This document shows, in pieces, positions 1 to 8,542 of a DNA stretch of 64,000 bases. Origin of the DNA: JACRLW01 sp050181465. GTDB taxonomy: Bacteria > Planctomycetota > UBA1135 > UBA2386. The notes beneath the pieces were generated by a model. It worked only from the letters and a program-made list of their open reading frames with translations. It made no database searches and had not been told where the DNA came from. The stretch spans positions 78,579-142,578 of the forward strand of contig JBFXDD010000009.1 in NCBI GenBank assembly GCA_050181465.1, given 5' to 3'. Made by a program: the position numbers and the translations under genes. The stretch's first letter is position 1; each line of letters begins with the position of its first letter.

Positions 1-248
1 AGTAGGAATCGCGTGCGGAAGCGGCGGAACAGCGCCCGATCGCCGTAAGCACGAAGCATCCCCGGCAGGTGATGGCCGAGGGCGCCGAAGGCCATGATGC
101 TGGCGTAGACCACCCGATCGCCGCTCGACTCCCGCCAGGCGAAGAGCAGCGGCACCGCGAACAGCGGAGTCAGCACGACGAACGCGAGATCCCAACGGAT
201 CGAGCGGATCCAGAGCGAGGTCGGTCTCGGGCTGGCGACGGCGGTCAC
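1..248 (-). CDS. Membrane protein, N-terminal part (runs off the window)
   Basis: Reading the minus strand from a GTG at 248-246 gives an open frame of 82 codons that reaches the window edge without a stop. It encodes a basic N-terminus (residues about 7-19, with Trp and several Arg), a hydrophobic segment at about 20-36 (LAFVVLTPLFAVPLLFA) that looks like a membrane helix, and a second moderately hydrophobic stretch followed by LPGMLRAYGDRALFRR. I do not recognise the family. The start is uncertain; a weak purine-rich stretch (GAGG) lies about 11 bases upstream. The gene is divergent from the DsbD-like gene, leaving 127 bases for both promoters. Confidence 0.5.
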   Translation of the reverse strand, partial: MTAVASPRPTSLWIRSIRWDLAFVVLTPLFAVPLLFAWRESSGDRVVYASIMAFGALGHHLPGMLRAYGDRALFRRFRTRFL

Positions 249-375
249 TGGGGAAGGGTACCTCGTCGGACGAGGCTCGACAAAGCCGGGAACGAACCGA
301 CCGCCGCTCGGTATCGCCGGCCCCTATCATCCACCGGCACTTCGCGACTACGCTGCGGAGTCTCTCGATCATCTC

Positions 376-3072
376 ATGATGCGATTCCTGTCCGCACTGC
401 TCGCGGCTTGGTGCCTTGTCGGCGGAGTCCTCGCCCAAGATTCCGAGTCGGTCACCATCGACGCCCGGTTCGTTCCCGAGGCCGCCGCCCCCGGCGACGA
501 AGTCGTCCTCGAAGTGATCGTGAATGTCGCCGAAGGCTGGCACGTCTACGGCAGTCGCGAGACCGTCAGCAAGCCGCTCGAAGTGCTGTTCGACGACACC
601 GGGGCGTTGCGCGTCGTCGGCAAGACCCTGGTACCGCCGGGCACGCAGCACGATCGCGACGGCCTCACCAGCTACGAGTTGACCGGCAAGATCACCTTGC
701 GCCAACGGATGAAGGTGCCGGCGACCACCAGTGGGGCGCAGAGTGTGCTCGGCCGCGTGGTCGTCAACGCGTGCGACGAGAACCACTGCGATCCCGAAGT
801 CGAGATGCCGTTCTTGGCCAAGCTCGCGATCGGCACTGGGCCAGCCGAAGATGGGCAAGCCGTCGGAGAGCCGGCACAGTCGACGACGCCTGCTCCGGTC
901 GTGTCGGGACAGGATCCTGGTTTCGGAGCCGCGTTCGGAGCCGACGAGACCCGCGTGCGCGCGACCGCGCGCTTCGAACCGGCGACGGCCACTGCGGGGA
1001 GCAAGGTCGACTTGATCGTGAGTGTCGAGGTCGTCGAGGGGTGGCACGTCTACGGCTCGGCGGAGACCGGCAGCCCGCCGACCCGACTGGAACTGTTGGA
1101 CACCGGCGAACTGCGACCGGAAGGCGATGCGAAGGTGCCGCCGGGGATCGAGCACGCGACCGAGTTCATCACCACGTACGACCTCCACGGGCGATTCGAG
1201 ATCGTGCAGTCGCTCGACATCCCGCCGAACGCCGGCGGTGTGCAGACCGTCAAGGCCAAGGTCCACTATCAAGCCTGCGATGCGACCTCGTGCGAACGCC
1301 CGACATCTGTCGAGGTAACCGCCATCTTGAACTTGGGCGGCAGCGGCAAAGCGAGTTCGATCGCGCCCATCACCTTCGATGTCCACGTCGAACCCGGCGA
1401 TCCCCGACCGGGTGAAGCCGTCGACGTCGTCATCCGCGCGCGGCTCATCGACGGCGTGAACGTGTACGGCAACCGCGACGGCGAGCCGATTCGACTCTCG
1501 GTCACCGATCCACGCTTCGGCCCGATCGGCTCCAACCGACTCCCCGACGGTCAACCACGCACGCTAGAAGACAAGTCCCGCTTCGTGTTGAGCGGCGACT
1601 TCGAGATCCGTCAGGCCTATCGAGTACCCGCCGACCTCGCGGCAGGGTCGATCAACCTGCCGATCCAGTTGCGTTACGAACTCGTCGACGCCGACGGCCG
1701 GTTGCCGCGGTCGTCGGATCTGACCGCGAGTCTCGCGGTGACCGCCGGCGAAGTTCGCCAGGAATACAACGGCGTGCGGTTCGAGATCGAGGGACTTGGG
1801 GGCCTGAGCGGCATCCTGCTGCTGGCCTTCTTCGCCGGACTGTTCGCACTGCTGATGCCGTGCACCTACCCGATGATTCCGATCACGATCTCCTTCTTCA
1901 CGAAGCAGGCGACCGTGCGCGGCGGAACGGCGACCACACTCGCACTCACCTACGGGATCGGCATCGTGCTGATCTTCATCCTGATCGGCGTGTTGTTCGG
2001 GCCGGTGATCGTGCCGTTCGCGACGCACTGGCTCACGAACGCGATCATCGCGGCGATCTTCTTCGTGTTTGCGCTGTCGCTGTTCGGGCTCATCAACCTG
2101 CAGCCGCCGCAATTCCTCATGCAACTCGCGGGGAACGCATCGACTCGCGGCGGCTACGGCGGCGTGTTCCTGATGGGTGCCACGCTGGTGATCTCGTCGT
2201 TCACCTGCACGGTACCCTTCGTCGGCGCTCTGCTCGGAATCGCCGCGCGCGGCGGCACGCTCTACATGCTGGCCGGCATGGCGGTGTTCGGGCTGACCAT
2301 GGCAGTGCCCTTCGTCTTCTTGTCGCTGATCCCGAGCCGACTCCGGCGGATGCCCAAGGCCGGTGAGTGGATGAACTCACTGAAGGTCTTCCTCGGCTTC
2401 GTCGAGCTCGCTGCGGCGACCAAGTTCCTCAGCAATGTCGATCTCGCGATCAACGCGAGCCCGGTGTGGTTGCCGAGGTCCCTGTTCCTTTGGATCTGGA
2501 CGGCAGTCTTCGTCGCCGCCGCGGTCTACTTGCTGCTGCCGCTGGTTCGCCGGGTCGTTGCACCCGCGCCAATGCGGCTGTTGGGCATCGCCCTAAGCCT
2601 CGCGTTCGCCGGCTGGTGTGGTTACGGCGCCACGGGAGCGGCACTCGATCCGGTCATGACCGCGATCGCGCCGCCGAGCGATCTCGGCAAGCACGTCAAG
2701 ATCAAGGACGACTACGAGCTCGCGATCCAGACCGCGAAGTCACAACAGAAGCTCCTGTTCGTGAACTTCACCGGCTTCACTTGAGTGAACTGCCGAGTCA
2801 TGGAAGAGCGAATCTTCCCCGAGGGCGCGGTCGCGTCTCTCCTCGAACAAAACTTCGTCGAAGCCCGCATTCACTCCGATCATGGTGAGAAGGGCTACCA
2901 GAACCGACAGCTCCAACAGAAGCTCGTCGGTTACCCGGCGAACCCCTACTACGTGGTGCTCGACGCCAACACCGGTCTGAAGCTCGGCCAGCACGAGCTA
3001 CAGGGCGCCCAGAGCGAATGGGCTGCCGGCTTCGAGGCCTTCTTGCGCTCGATGCTCGCGCAGTCGCGGTGA
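376..3072 (+). CDS. DsbD-type thiol:disulfide interchange protein, probable selenoprotein (UGA at 2782-2784 read as Sec)
   Basis: Predicted role: carry electrons across the inner membrane to envelope thiol proteins. A signal peptide (residues 1-21, ending VLAQ) is followed by three DsbD-alpha-like beta domains, each with a GWHVYG or GVNVYG signature (about 50, 220, 355). Next comes a polytopic core from about residue 467 with the two conserved membrane cysteines in LLMPCTYPMIP and SFTCTVPFVG. The C-terminal thioredoxin domain begins LLFVNFTGFT, then UGA, then VNCRVMEE, and the same frame stays open for 95 more codons to a TAA/TGA-type stop at 3072. Homologues have Cys at the UGA position (GFTCVNC), so the protein would be 898 residues with Sec at 803 and Cys at 806. 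A SECIS-like hairpin follows. Gene callers would split this into an 802-residue protein and a fragment. Alternative: a nonsense mutation or sequencing error. The downstream gene overlaps its true stop by 4 bases. Confidence 0.85.
2802..2818 (+). promoter_or_regulatory. SECIS-like hairpin in the DsbD-type gene
   Basis: Six perfect base pairs (GGAAGA with TCTTCC) close a five-base loop GCGAA. The loop starts 23 bases after the in-frame UGA and its first base is G. This fits the known bacterial SECIS pattern: a short stem within the coding sequence, a loop 16-37 nt from UGA, and a G in the first two loop positions. It would recruit SelB with Sec-tRNA. Confidence 0.7.
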
Positions 3073-3722
3073 GCGCAGAGAACTTCACTTGGCAGGACGC
3101 GCGTACGCATCTGCGTGCGTGCGTCGACGAGTTCGGCCCCTCCTCCGCTGTGAACGGCGTATTCACTCTCGCCGGGAAACGTTGGATTCCGCCGGCAGTC
3201 TTGCCGCGGCCGCTCGACGGCGAGCCATGCCATACATGGATCAACCGACTACCGGAGACGATCGGCGTCCAGGCGGTGCTGCTGCTCCGAGCCGGCAGCG
3301 CTGCGATGGGCGTGTTCGCCGACACGGAATGCCTCGCCCACCGCTGCCGCCGCCGCTACGTCGTGCGCGGCAACGGCAAGGCGCAGACCACCTGGATCCG
3401 AACGCGAGGAAAGTCACGCTACGGATCGCGACTGCGGCTGCAGAACGCCGATCGTCTCCTCGATGACGTCGCGACCACCACATCCGAGTGGGCCGGCTGG
3501 TTGGCGACCGCGACGGCAATCCATTGGTCCTGCCCGGAACGCCAATGGGCCGCGCTGCACGAACACGAGCCGAGTCTGAGCACGCTGCGCACGGACGCCC
3601 GCGCGCGCAAAATCGCCTTCCACGTTCACGAACCTCGCTTCGAGGAGCTACGCCGCGTGTGGTGGCGCCTCAGACACGGGCACTTCGAACCTTCGAGTCC
3701 CGGTCACGACGACGGCGGCTGA
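3069..3722 (+). CDS. Vms1-like release factor (VLRF1) family protein
   Basis: The 217-residue product contains RRRYVVRGNGKAQTT followed by RTRGKSRYGSRLRLQN and a Trp-containing helix. This is the signature of the VLRF1 group of eRF1-fold proteins (eukaryotic Vms1/ANKZF1; bacterial bVLRF1/acVLRF1), including the conserved catalytic-type Gln after the GxGKA turn. Family members release nascent chains from peptidyl-tRNA on stalled large subunits. I chose the GTG at 3069 because it overlaps the stop of the DsbD-type gene in GTGA, implying translational coupling; the frame is open 17 codons further upstream, but the peptide there is only a shadow of the upstream gene. Its last 19 bases overlap a convergent small gene. 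Family assignment is by motif recall; function is inferred. Confidence 0.6.
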   Translation: MSAENFTWQDARTHLRACVDEFGPSSAVNGVFTLAGKRWIPPAVLPRPLDGEPCHTWINRLPETIGVQAVLLLRAGSAAMGVFADTECLAHRCRRRYVVRGNGKAQTTWIRTRGKSRYGSRLRLQNADRLLDDVATTTSEWAGWLATATAIHWSCPERQWAALHEHEPSLSTLRTDARARKIAFHVHEPRFEELRRVWWRLRHGHFEPSSPGHDDGG

Positions 3723-3982
3723 TTGCGCTGCTCCAGCCGCATGACTCGCAGTTCGATCTCTCGGATCGGCTCTCGATCGGAGTGCGCCATCCGCCACCGA
3801 AAGACCAGTGCCAAGATCGCCGACACGATCCCGACTCCGGCGAGCGTCGCCACGAAGTGCGGAATCGCGATCGTGATCAAGTTCCCGGAGAACAGCCCCA
3901 GACACTGAAAGCCGTCGAGGATTGCGTACGCGATGAGCCCGGTGATGGACGCGGCCGCGAGCACGATGAGCAGACTCTTCAT
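3704..3982 (-). CDS. Small two-helix membrane protein
   Basis: Starting at ATG 3982 (MKSLLIVLAAASITG), the 92-residue product has two predicted membrane helices, at about residues 4-22 and 35-58. A charged C-terminal tail follows (RWRMAHSDREPIREIELRVMRLEQRN) that could form a short amphipathic coil. An in-frame ATG five codons upstream is also possible. I do not recognise a family. The 3' end overlaps the end of the VLRF1-like gene by 19 bases, tail to tail. Confidence 0.5.
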   Translation of the reverse strand: MKSLLIVLAAASITGLIAYAILDGFQCLGLFSGNLITIAIPHFVATLAGVGIVSAILALVFRWRMAHSDREPIREIELRVMRLEQRNQPPSS

Positions 3983-4120
3983 GGATCGGCGGTCCACAAT
4001 AGCACGAGGCCGAAGGTGGGAAAGCGATCGTCCTCAGTGGCGACTCGCGACGGGTGAACTCCTATGCTCGACAGCAACTCGCGTCGTGCGCCTCCGACGC
4101 GGGCCGCAGTCCCTAGCATC

Positions 4121-6238
4121 ATGTCGACGACGACACATCCCGACGCGTTCTCTCGTCCACTCTACGAACTCCCGCAATACGACCGAATCACGCCGGACCA
4201 AGTCGAGCCCGCAATCCGCGCCATGCTCGCCGAACTGCGGAAAGGTCTCGCTGCACTCGAGGCGAGCGCTCGACCGAGCTGGGAAGGACTGGTCGAACCG
4301 CTCGAGCGACTCGTCGAACCACTGCGGGTGCGATGGGCAGCGGTCTCGCATCTGATGGGTGTTCGCAACTCACCCGAACTCCGCAAAGCCCACGAGGCCG
4401 TGCAGTCCGAAGTCGTGGAGACGTTTACCGCACTGGGTCAAAGCCGCGCCATCCACGACGCGGCGCGCGCGCTGCGCGATTCGGACGCATGGGGCGAACT
4501 GACCTCCGCGCAACAGCGGATCGTCGCAAAGATGATCTTGGACGCCGAATTGTCAGGCGTCGCACTCGACGGCGAAGCCAAGGATCGATTCGGTGCAATC
4601 GAGCGGCAGCTCGCCGAGCTGAGCACGTCGTTCAGCAACCATGTCCTCGACGCGACGAAGGCCTTTCATCTCGACATCGTCGATCCGGCGCAGACCGCCG
4701 GTCTCCCACCGAGCCTCCTGCAGTTGACCGCGCGAGCCGCTCGCGACGCCGGACACACACAAGCCACCGCAGAAGCAGGACCGTGGCGAATCACGCTCGA
4801 CGCGACGATCTCCGGCCCCTTCCTTCAGCACGCCAAGACTCGCGACCTCCGCGAGCGGGTGTTTCGCGCATGGATCCGTCGCGCCAGCGAAGGAGAGTTC
4901 GACAATGCGCCCCTCATCGAGCGCATCCTCGCACTACGCGCGGAGAAGGCCAACCTGCTCGGTTACCCGGACTACGCGGCAATGAGCCTCGCCAGCAAGA
5001 TGGCCAAGGATCCGAGCGAAGTGCTCGAGCTGCTGGAGTCTCTGCGTGAACGAGCGTTGCCGGCCGCCCAGCGCGACTTCGCCGAACTGAAGGAGCGCGC
5101 TGCTCGCGACGGCCTCACCGAATTGAAGCACTGGGACCTCGGCTTCTATGCCGAGCGACTGCGCGAAGAGCGCTTCGACTTCCGCGAAGAGGACTTGCGT
5201 CCGTACTTCCCGCTTCCGCGAGTGCTCGACGGCATGTTCGCGCTGGCGGAGCGATTGTTCGGCGTGAAGGTAATCGCAGCCGACGGCGAAGCTCCGGTAT
5301 GGCATGCGGACGTCCGCTTCTTCCGCATCCACGATCTCGACGGCGCGCCGCGGGCCGCGTTCTATCTCGACCCATATTCTCGACCGGCGGAGAAGCGCGG
5401 CGGGGCCTGGATGGATGACTGCCTGATCCGGAGCCGGCTGTTCGCGCCGCCCGGCGCAGCAGTACGCCTTCCGGTCGCGCATCTGGTGTGCAACGGCACG
5501 CCGCCGGTCGACGACCGCCCTTCGCTGATGACCTTCCGCGAGGTGGAGACGCTCTTCCACGAGTTCGGTCACGGCCTGCAGCACATGCTGACCACGGTGG
5601 ACTTCGAATCGGCAGCAGGGATCAACGGTGTCGAATGGGACGCCGTAGAGCTCCCGAGCCAGTTCATGGAGAACTGGTGCTATCACGAACCCACCATGTT
5701 CGGTGATGGGTCTCGCGCCGGCCTGTCCGGTCATTGGCAGACCGGCGAACCGCTCCCGCGCGAACTGTTCGAGAAGATCCGCGCCGCGCGCACCTATCGC
5801 GCCGGCAGCGACACGCTCCGGCAACTGCTCTACGGCTTCACCGACCTCGCCCTCCACCACGGCTATTCGCCCGCCCGCGACGGCAGTGCATTCGACGTCA
5901 TGCGTCGCATCGCCGAGAAGTGCGCCGTCATGCGACCGCTGCCGGAGGACCGATTCCTTTGTTCCTTCTCGCACATCTTCGCCGGCGGCTATGCCGCTGG
6001 GTACTACAGCTACAAGTGGGCAGAAGTGCTCAGCGCCGACGCCTTCGCAGCCTTCGAAGAAGCCGGACTCGATGATCCCGCTGCGGTGGCCGCGACCGGC
6101 CGTCGGTTCCGCGACACGGTGTTGTCGCTCGGCGGAAGCAGACATCCGCTCGAGGTCTTCCTCGCGTTTCGCGGTCGCAAGCCGTCGACCGCCGCGCTGC
6201 TTCGCCACACCGGTTTGGCTGACCCGGGCTACTCCTGA
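4121..6238 (+). CDS. prlC: M3 family oligopeptidase (oligopeptidase A-like)
   Basis: A 705-residue cytoplasmic zinc metallopeptidase that cleaves short peptides, including signal-peptide remnants. The zinc motif is TLFHEFGHGLQHML at about residue 480 (HExxH). Other M3 hallmarks are present: FYLDPYSRPAEKRGGAWM upstream and GGYAAGYYSYKWAEVLSAD near the C-terminus. Length matches PrlC/OpdA (about 680). The ATG at 4121 begins MSTTTHPDAFSRPLYELP; upstream in-frame sequence looks non-coding. The last six codons and the TGA stop lie inside an interspersed repeat copy that begins at 6218, so the natural C-terminus was probably replaced or trimmed by repeat insertion. Confidence 0.9.
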   Translation: MSTTTHPDAFSRPLYELPQYDRITPDQVEPAIRAMLAELRKGLAALEASARPSWEGLVEPLERLVEPLRVRWAAVSHLMGVRNSPELRKAHEAVQSEVVETFTALGQSRAIHDAARALRDSDAWGELTSAQQRIVAKMILDAELSGVALDGEAKDRFGAIERQLAELSTSFSNHVLDATKAFHLDIVDPAQTAGLPPSLLQLTARAARDAGHTQATAEAGPWRITLDATISGPFLQHAKTRDLRERVFRAWIRRASEGEFDNAPLIERILALRAEKANLLGYPDYAAMSLASKMAKDPSEVLELLESLRERALPAAQRDFAELKERAARDGLTELKHWDLGFYAERLREERFDFREEDLRPYFPLPRVLDGMFALAERLFGVKVIAADGEAPVWHADVRFFRIHDLDGAPRAAFYLDPYSRPAEKRGGAWMDDCLIRSRLFAPPGAAVRLPVAHLVCNGTPPVDDRPSLMTFREVETLFHEFGHGLQHMLTTVDFESAAGINGVEWDAVELPSQFMENWCYHEPTMFGDGSRAGLSGHWQTGEPLPRELFEKIRAARTYRAGSDTLRQLLYGFTDLALHHGYSPARDGSAFDVMRRIAEKCAVMRPLPEDRFLCSFSHIFAGGYAAGYYSYKWAEVLSADAFAAFEEAGLDDPAAVAATGRRFRDTVLSLGGSRHPLEVFLAFRGRKPSTAALLRHTGLADPGYS

Positions 6239-6403
6239 ACGTCGTCGCGAGATCGACGCAGATCGATTCTCGGCAAGGAGATGCGTCATGCGACGACCGA
6301 AGCGTGGCCGTAGCTACGCTGCCAAGGAGAAGCCGAGTAACGACGTGGACGGGCGCGAGTTGCGGCGATCGCAACAGGCCGTTCCTGAGTAGTCCTGGCT
6401 AGC
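6218..6403 (-). repeat. Interspersed palindromic repeat, copy E (186 bp)
   Basis: Full-length copy in reverse orientation relative to the copy at 17538. Left end GCTGACCCGGGCTACTCC and right end AGTAGTCCTGGCTAGC are diverged inverted repeats. The centre carries the shared GGCCGTAGCTACGCTGCC hairpin region. It contains the stop codon of the M3 peptidase gene. Confidence 0.85.
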
Positions 6404-6418
6404 TGAGATCCGCGCGCG

Positions 6419-7324
6419 TCACCGCCCGGCCTCGCCGTGCCAATCGGCAGTGAGATCCATCCACAGCGCGAGGCCGGCGAACCGACCGAATCGGCGGTAC
6501 TCGCGCTCGAACCAAGAGTCCGCCGGGGGCTTCGCTCGCCCGAGGAGATCCCGCATGCGCGCGCGGACCCAGGAGTCGAGCGCGAGCTTCTCGAAGTGGC
6601 CGAGACCGCGGAGCGCGTGCCCGACCGCGTACGGACCAAAGCCGGGCAGCGCGAGCAATCGTCGCTCGAGTTCCGCTGCTTCGAGGTCGGGATCCTCGAA
6701 CTCCTCGGCTCGCAAGCGACCCGATTGGAATGCGTGCGCCAAGGCGACCACCGAACGGGCGCGGTAGCCGGCGCGTACGGTCTCACGCCAGAATGATTCG
6801 TCCTCGACCGCGCAGCGAACGGCCGAAGGGAACGTGCGACGGCCCGACGGTGCGCACGGCCCGATCGCATCGATCGTTCGCTGACACATGAGCTTCGTCG
6901 CAGACCAGGAGCAGTTGGTCGTGAACAAGAGCCGGAGGAGGTCTTCGAACAAGGTGGCGCTCTGCATGAGGTGGCCGGCTGCTCGGGTCGGCACCCACGC
7001 CAGACGTTCATGGCGCGAACACTCGCGCCAGAACTCGCTCAGATCGACATCGAGTCGAAGCATGCGTCGCAGTGCCCGCCGGAGCTGCGCGAGGCTCGCA
7101 CGGCTGAGTCGCCGCACCGATTCGATCTCGACCGCCACACCCTGCTCGTGTGGCCGCACAACGACATCGACTGCACGCTCGTCGTCGAGCGCGAGAACCG
7201 TTCGAAGCGCGGCATCGGACTCACTCCATGCGTGGGGCGCAAGGTCGACCCAGCCATGCCCGAACAGGGTGGTGCGCAGGTCGTAGCGCCCGGTCGCGGC
7301 TTCTAGGATGCGTGTCGTCACCAT
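6419..7324 (-). CDS. HhH-GPD DNA glycosylase (3-methyladenine/8-oxoG glycosylase-like)
   Basis: A 301-residue protein of the helix-hairpin-helix-GPD base-excision superfamily. The hairpin and Gly-rich turn read LLALPGFGPYAVGHALRG (about 226-243), followed at the expected distance by the catalytic Asp in KLALDSWVR. The N-terminal half looks like the TATA-fold domain of AlkA/OGG-type enzymes. No CxxxxxxCxxC iron-sulfur cluster of the EndoIII/MutY type is seen at the C-terminus. Predicted to remove alkylated or oxidised bases; the substrate cannot be fixed from sequence. It stands alone between repeat E and a divergent gene; a GTG one codon after the ATG is an alternative start. Confidence 0.75.
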   Translation of the reverse strand: MVTTRILEAATGRYDLRTTLFGHGWVDLAPHAWSESDAALRTVLALDDERAVDVVVRPHEQGVAVEIESVRRLSRASLAQLRRALRRMLRLDVDLSEFWRECSRHERLAWVPTRAAGHLMQSATLFEDLLRLLFTTNCSWSATKLMCQRTIDAIGPCAPSGRRTFPSAVRCAVEDESFWRETVRAGYRARSVVALAHAFQSGRLRAEEFEDPDLEAAELERRLLALPGFGPYAVGHALRGLGHFEKLALDSWVRARMRDLLGRAKPPADSWFEREYRRFGRFAGLALWMDLTADWHGEAGR

Positions 7325-7399
7325 GGCGCCGCGACGCTATCCGCTGCGTCGGCGACGAACACACTGGCCGTTCTCCTCGGTCCTCTCGATACTCCGGTG

Positions 7400-8521
7400 A
7401 TGACCGTGTCCGCCGCCCTCGACCCACCCTGCGGCAGCTACTCCGTGTGCGCCGGCTGTTCGGCACTGCAGTTCCCGAGGGCGGCGAGATTGCAGCGCGC
7501 GAGCGAGCGCATGCGTGGCTTGCTGAAGTCGCTGGGCTACGGCGAGCTCGCGGATGGCTGCGAGGTGTCGAGTATCGAGGTTGCGCACGATCGGCGCGCA
7601 CGGCTCGTGTTGCGCGTTCGCGGCGAGGGCGAATCGTTGCTGGCCGGTTTCCCTGGCCGCAAGCAGCCGCTCGTTCAGTTCGCGGAGTGCCCGACCTCTT
7701 CTCCGCTTGCCGAACGCGTCGCCACAGCGGCGATCGCGACACTGGCCGAGCTCGGCACGCCGGGGATCGAAGCCGTCGCCATCCACGTCGGTCAGGACGA
7801 GGCCCGGGCACTGCTCACGCTCGTCTCGCCGTCAGCGCGCGTGGCACGAGCCCAGGACCTAGCCCGCCGACTCGCCGATCTCGGCGTGACCAGCGTGGCT
7901 GCGAACCAGAGTGAACCCGGTCGACGACTGTTCGGACGGCGCAACGTCCCGCTCGCGGGGGCCTTCCCTTTCGTCGATAGCGTCGCGCATCGCCGGTTCC
8001 GCCTGCACGCGACCACGCCGTTCTGGCCGTCGCACGGCAGCGGGGAACGCGTGCTCTCGGATGCCGCGGATCTCATCGGCAAGGGCTCGACCAAGGCACT
8101 CGTGTTGCGTGCCGGCAACGGCCTGACCGCCGGACTTCTCGCCGAACTCGGCTATGTCGTGACCGCACTCGAGGACCGCCCCGAGATCGCCAACGAGGCG
8201 GAGGGAACCGTGCGCGATCTCGGCCATGAGGTCGCATTCCTCGGTGACGGCAACCGAAAGGCGCTCGAATCGCTCTCTGGCTCTCGGACGCAACTCGCGC
8301 TCCTGGAGTCGCCACGGAGCGGATTCGACGTGGAGCTCATTGCCCCCTTGGTGCGCCTGGTCGCCCCGCCGAGAATCGTCGTGGTCGCAAGCGGGCAGCA
8401 AGCGCTGGAGAACGATCTCCGTTCGCTCACGGAGTTCGGCTATCGGCTCGATGGGTTTCGCGCGCACCTCGCCGATCCTTTCCTCGGCGAGGTGTGCGCG
8501 GTCGCGCGATTCGTACGGTGA
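7400..8521 (+). CDS. RlmD/TrmA-family RNA uracil-5-methyltransferase homologue, catalytic Cys apparently lost
   Basis: A 373-residue protein. The N-terminus has PPCGSYSVCAGCSALQF followed by a Gln/Lys-rich helix, the cysteine cluster typical of the iron-sulfur site in RlmC/RlmD. The C-terminal half is a Rossmann-like methyltransferase (VLRAGNGLTAGLLAELGYVV; LLESPRSGFD in place of LDPPRxG). In active enzymes a motif like VYVSCNPATLARDL supplies the nucleophilic Cys; here the matching stretch is RIVVVASGQQALENDLRSL, with no Cys. A DPFLGE stretch replaces the usual FPxTxHVE end. The SAM glycine motif is also altered. It may be an RNA-binding or regulatory paralogue. ATG 7400 is used; a GTG lies one codon upstream. 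Confidence 0.6.
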   Translation: MTVSAALDPPCGSYSVCAGCSALQFPRAARLQRASERMRGLLKSLGYGELADGCEVSSIEVAHDRRARLVLRVRGEGESLLAGFPGRKQPLVQFAECPTSSPLAERVATAAIATLAELGTPGIEAVAIHVGQDEARALLTLVSPSARVARAQDLARRLADLGVTSVAANQSEPGRRLFGRRNVPLAGAFPFVDSVAHRRFRLHATTPFWPSHGSGERVLSDAADLIGKGSTKALVLRAGNGLTAGLLAELGYVVTALEDRPEIANEAEGTVRDLGHEVAFLGDGNRKALESLSGSRTQLALLESPRSGFDVELIAPLVRLVAPPRIVVVASGQQALENDLRSLTEFGYRLDGFRAHLADPFLGEVCAVARFVR

Positions 8522-8542
8522 CCGCCGCGGCGGTGGCCGCGA

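Noticed and set aside
2785..3072. A separate small thioredoxin-like gene after the DsbD-type gene
   Set aside because: It has no start or ribosome site of its own, begins inside the thioredoxin fold, and is in the same frame as the upstream gene.
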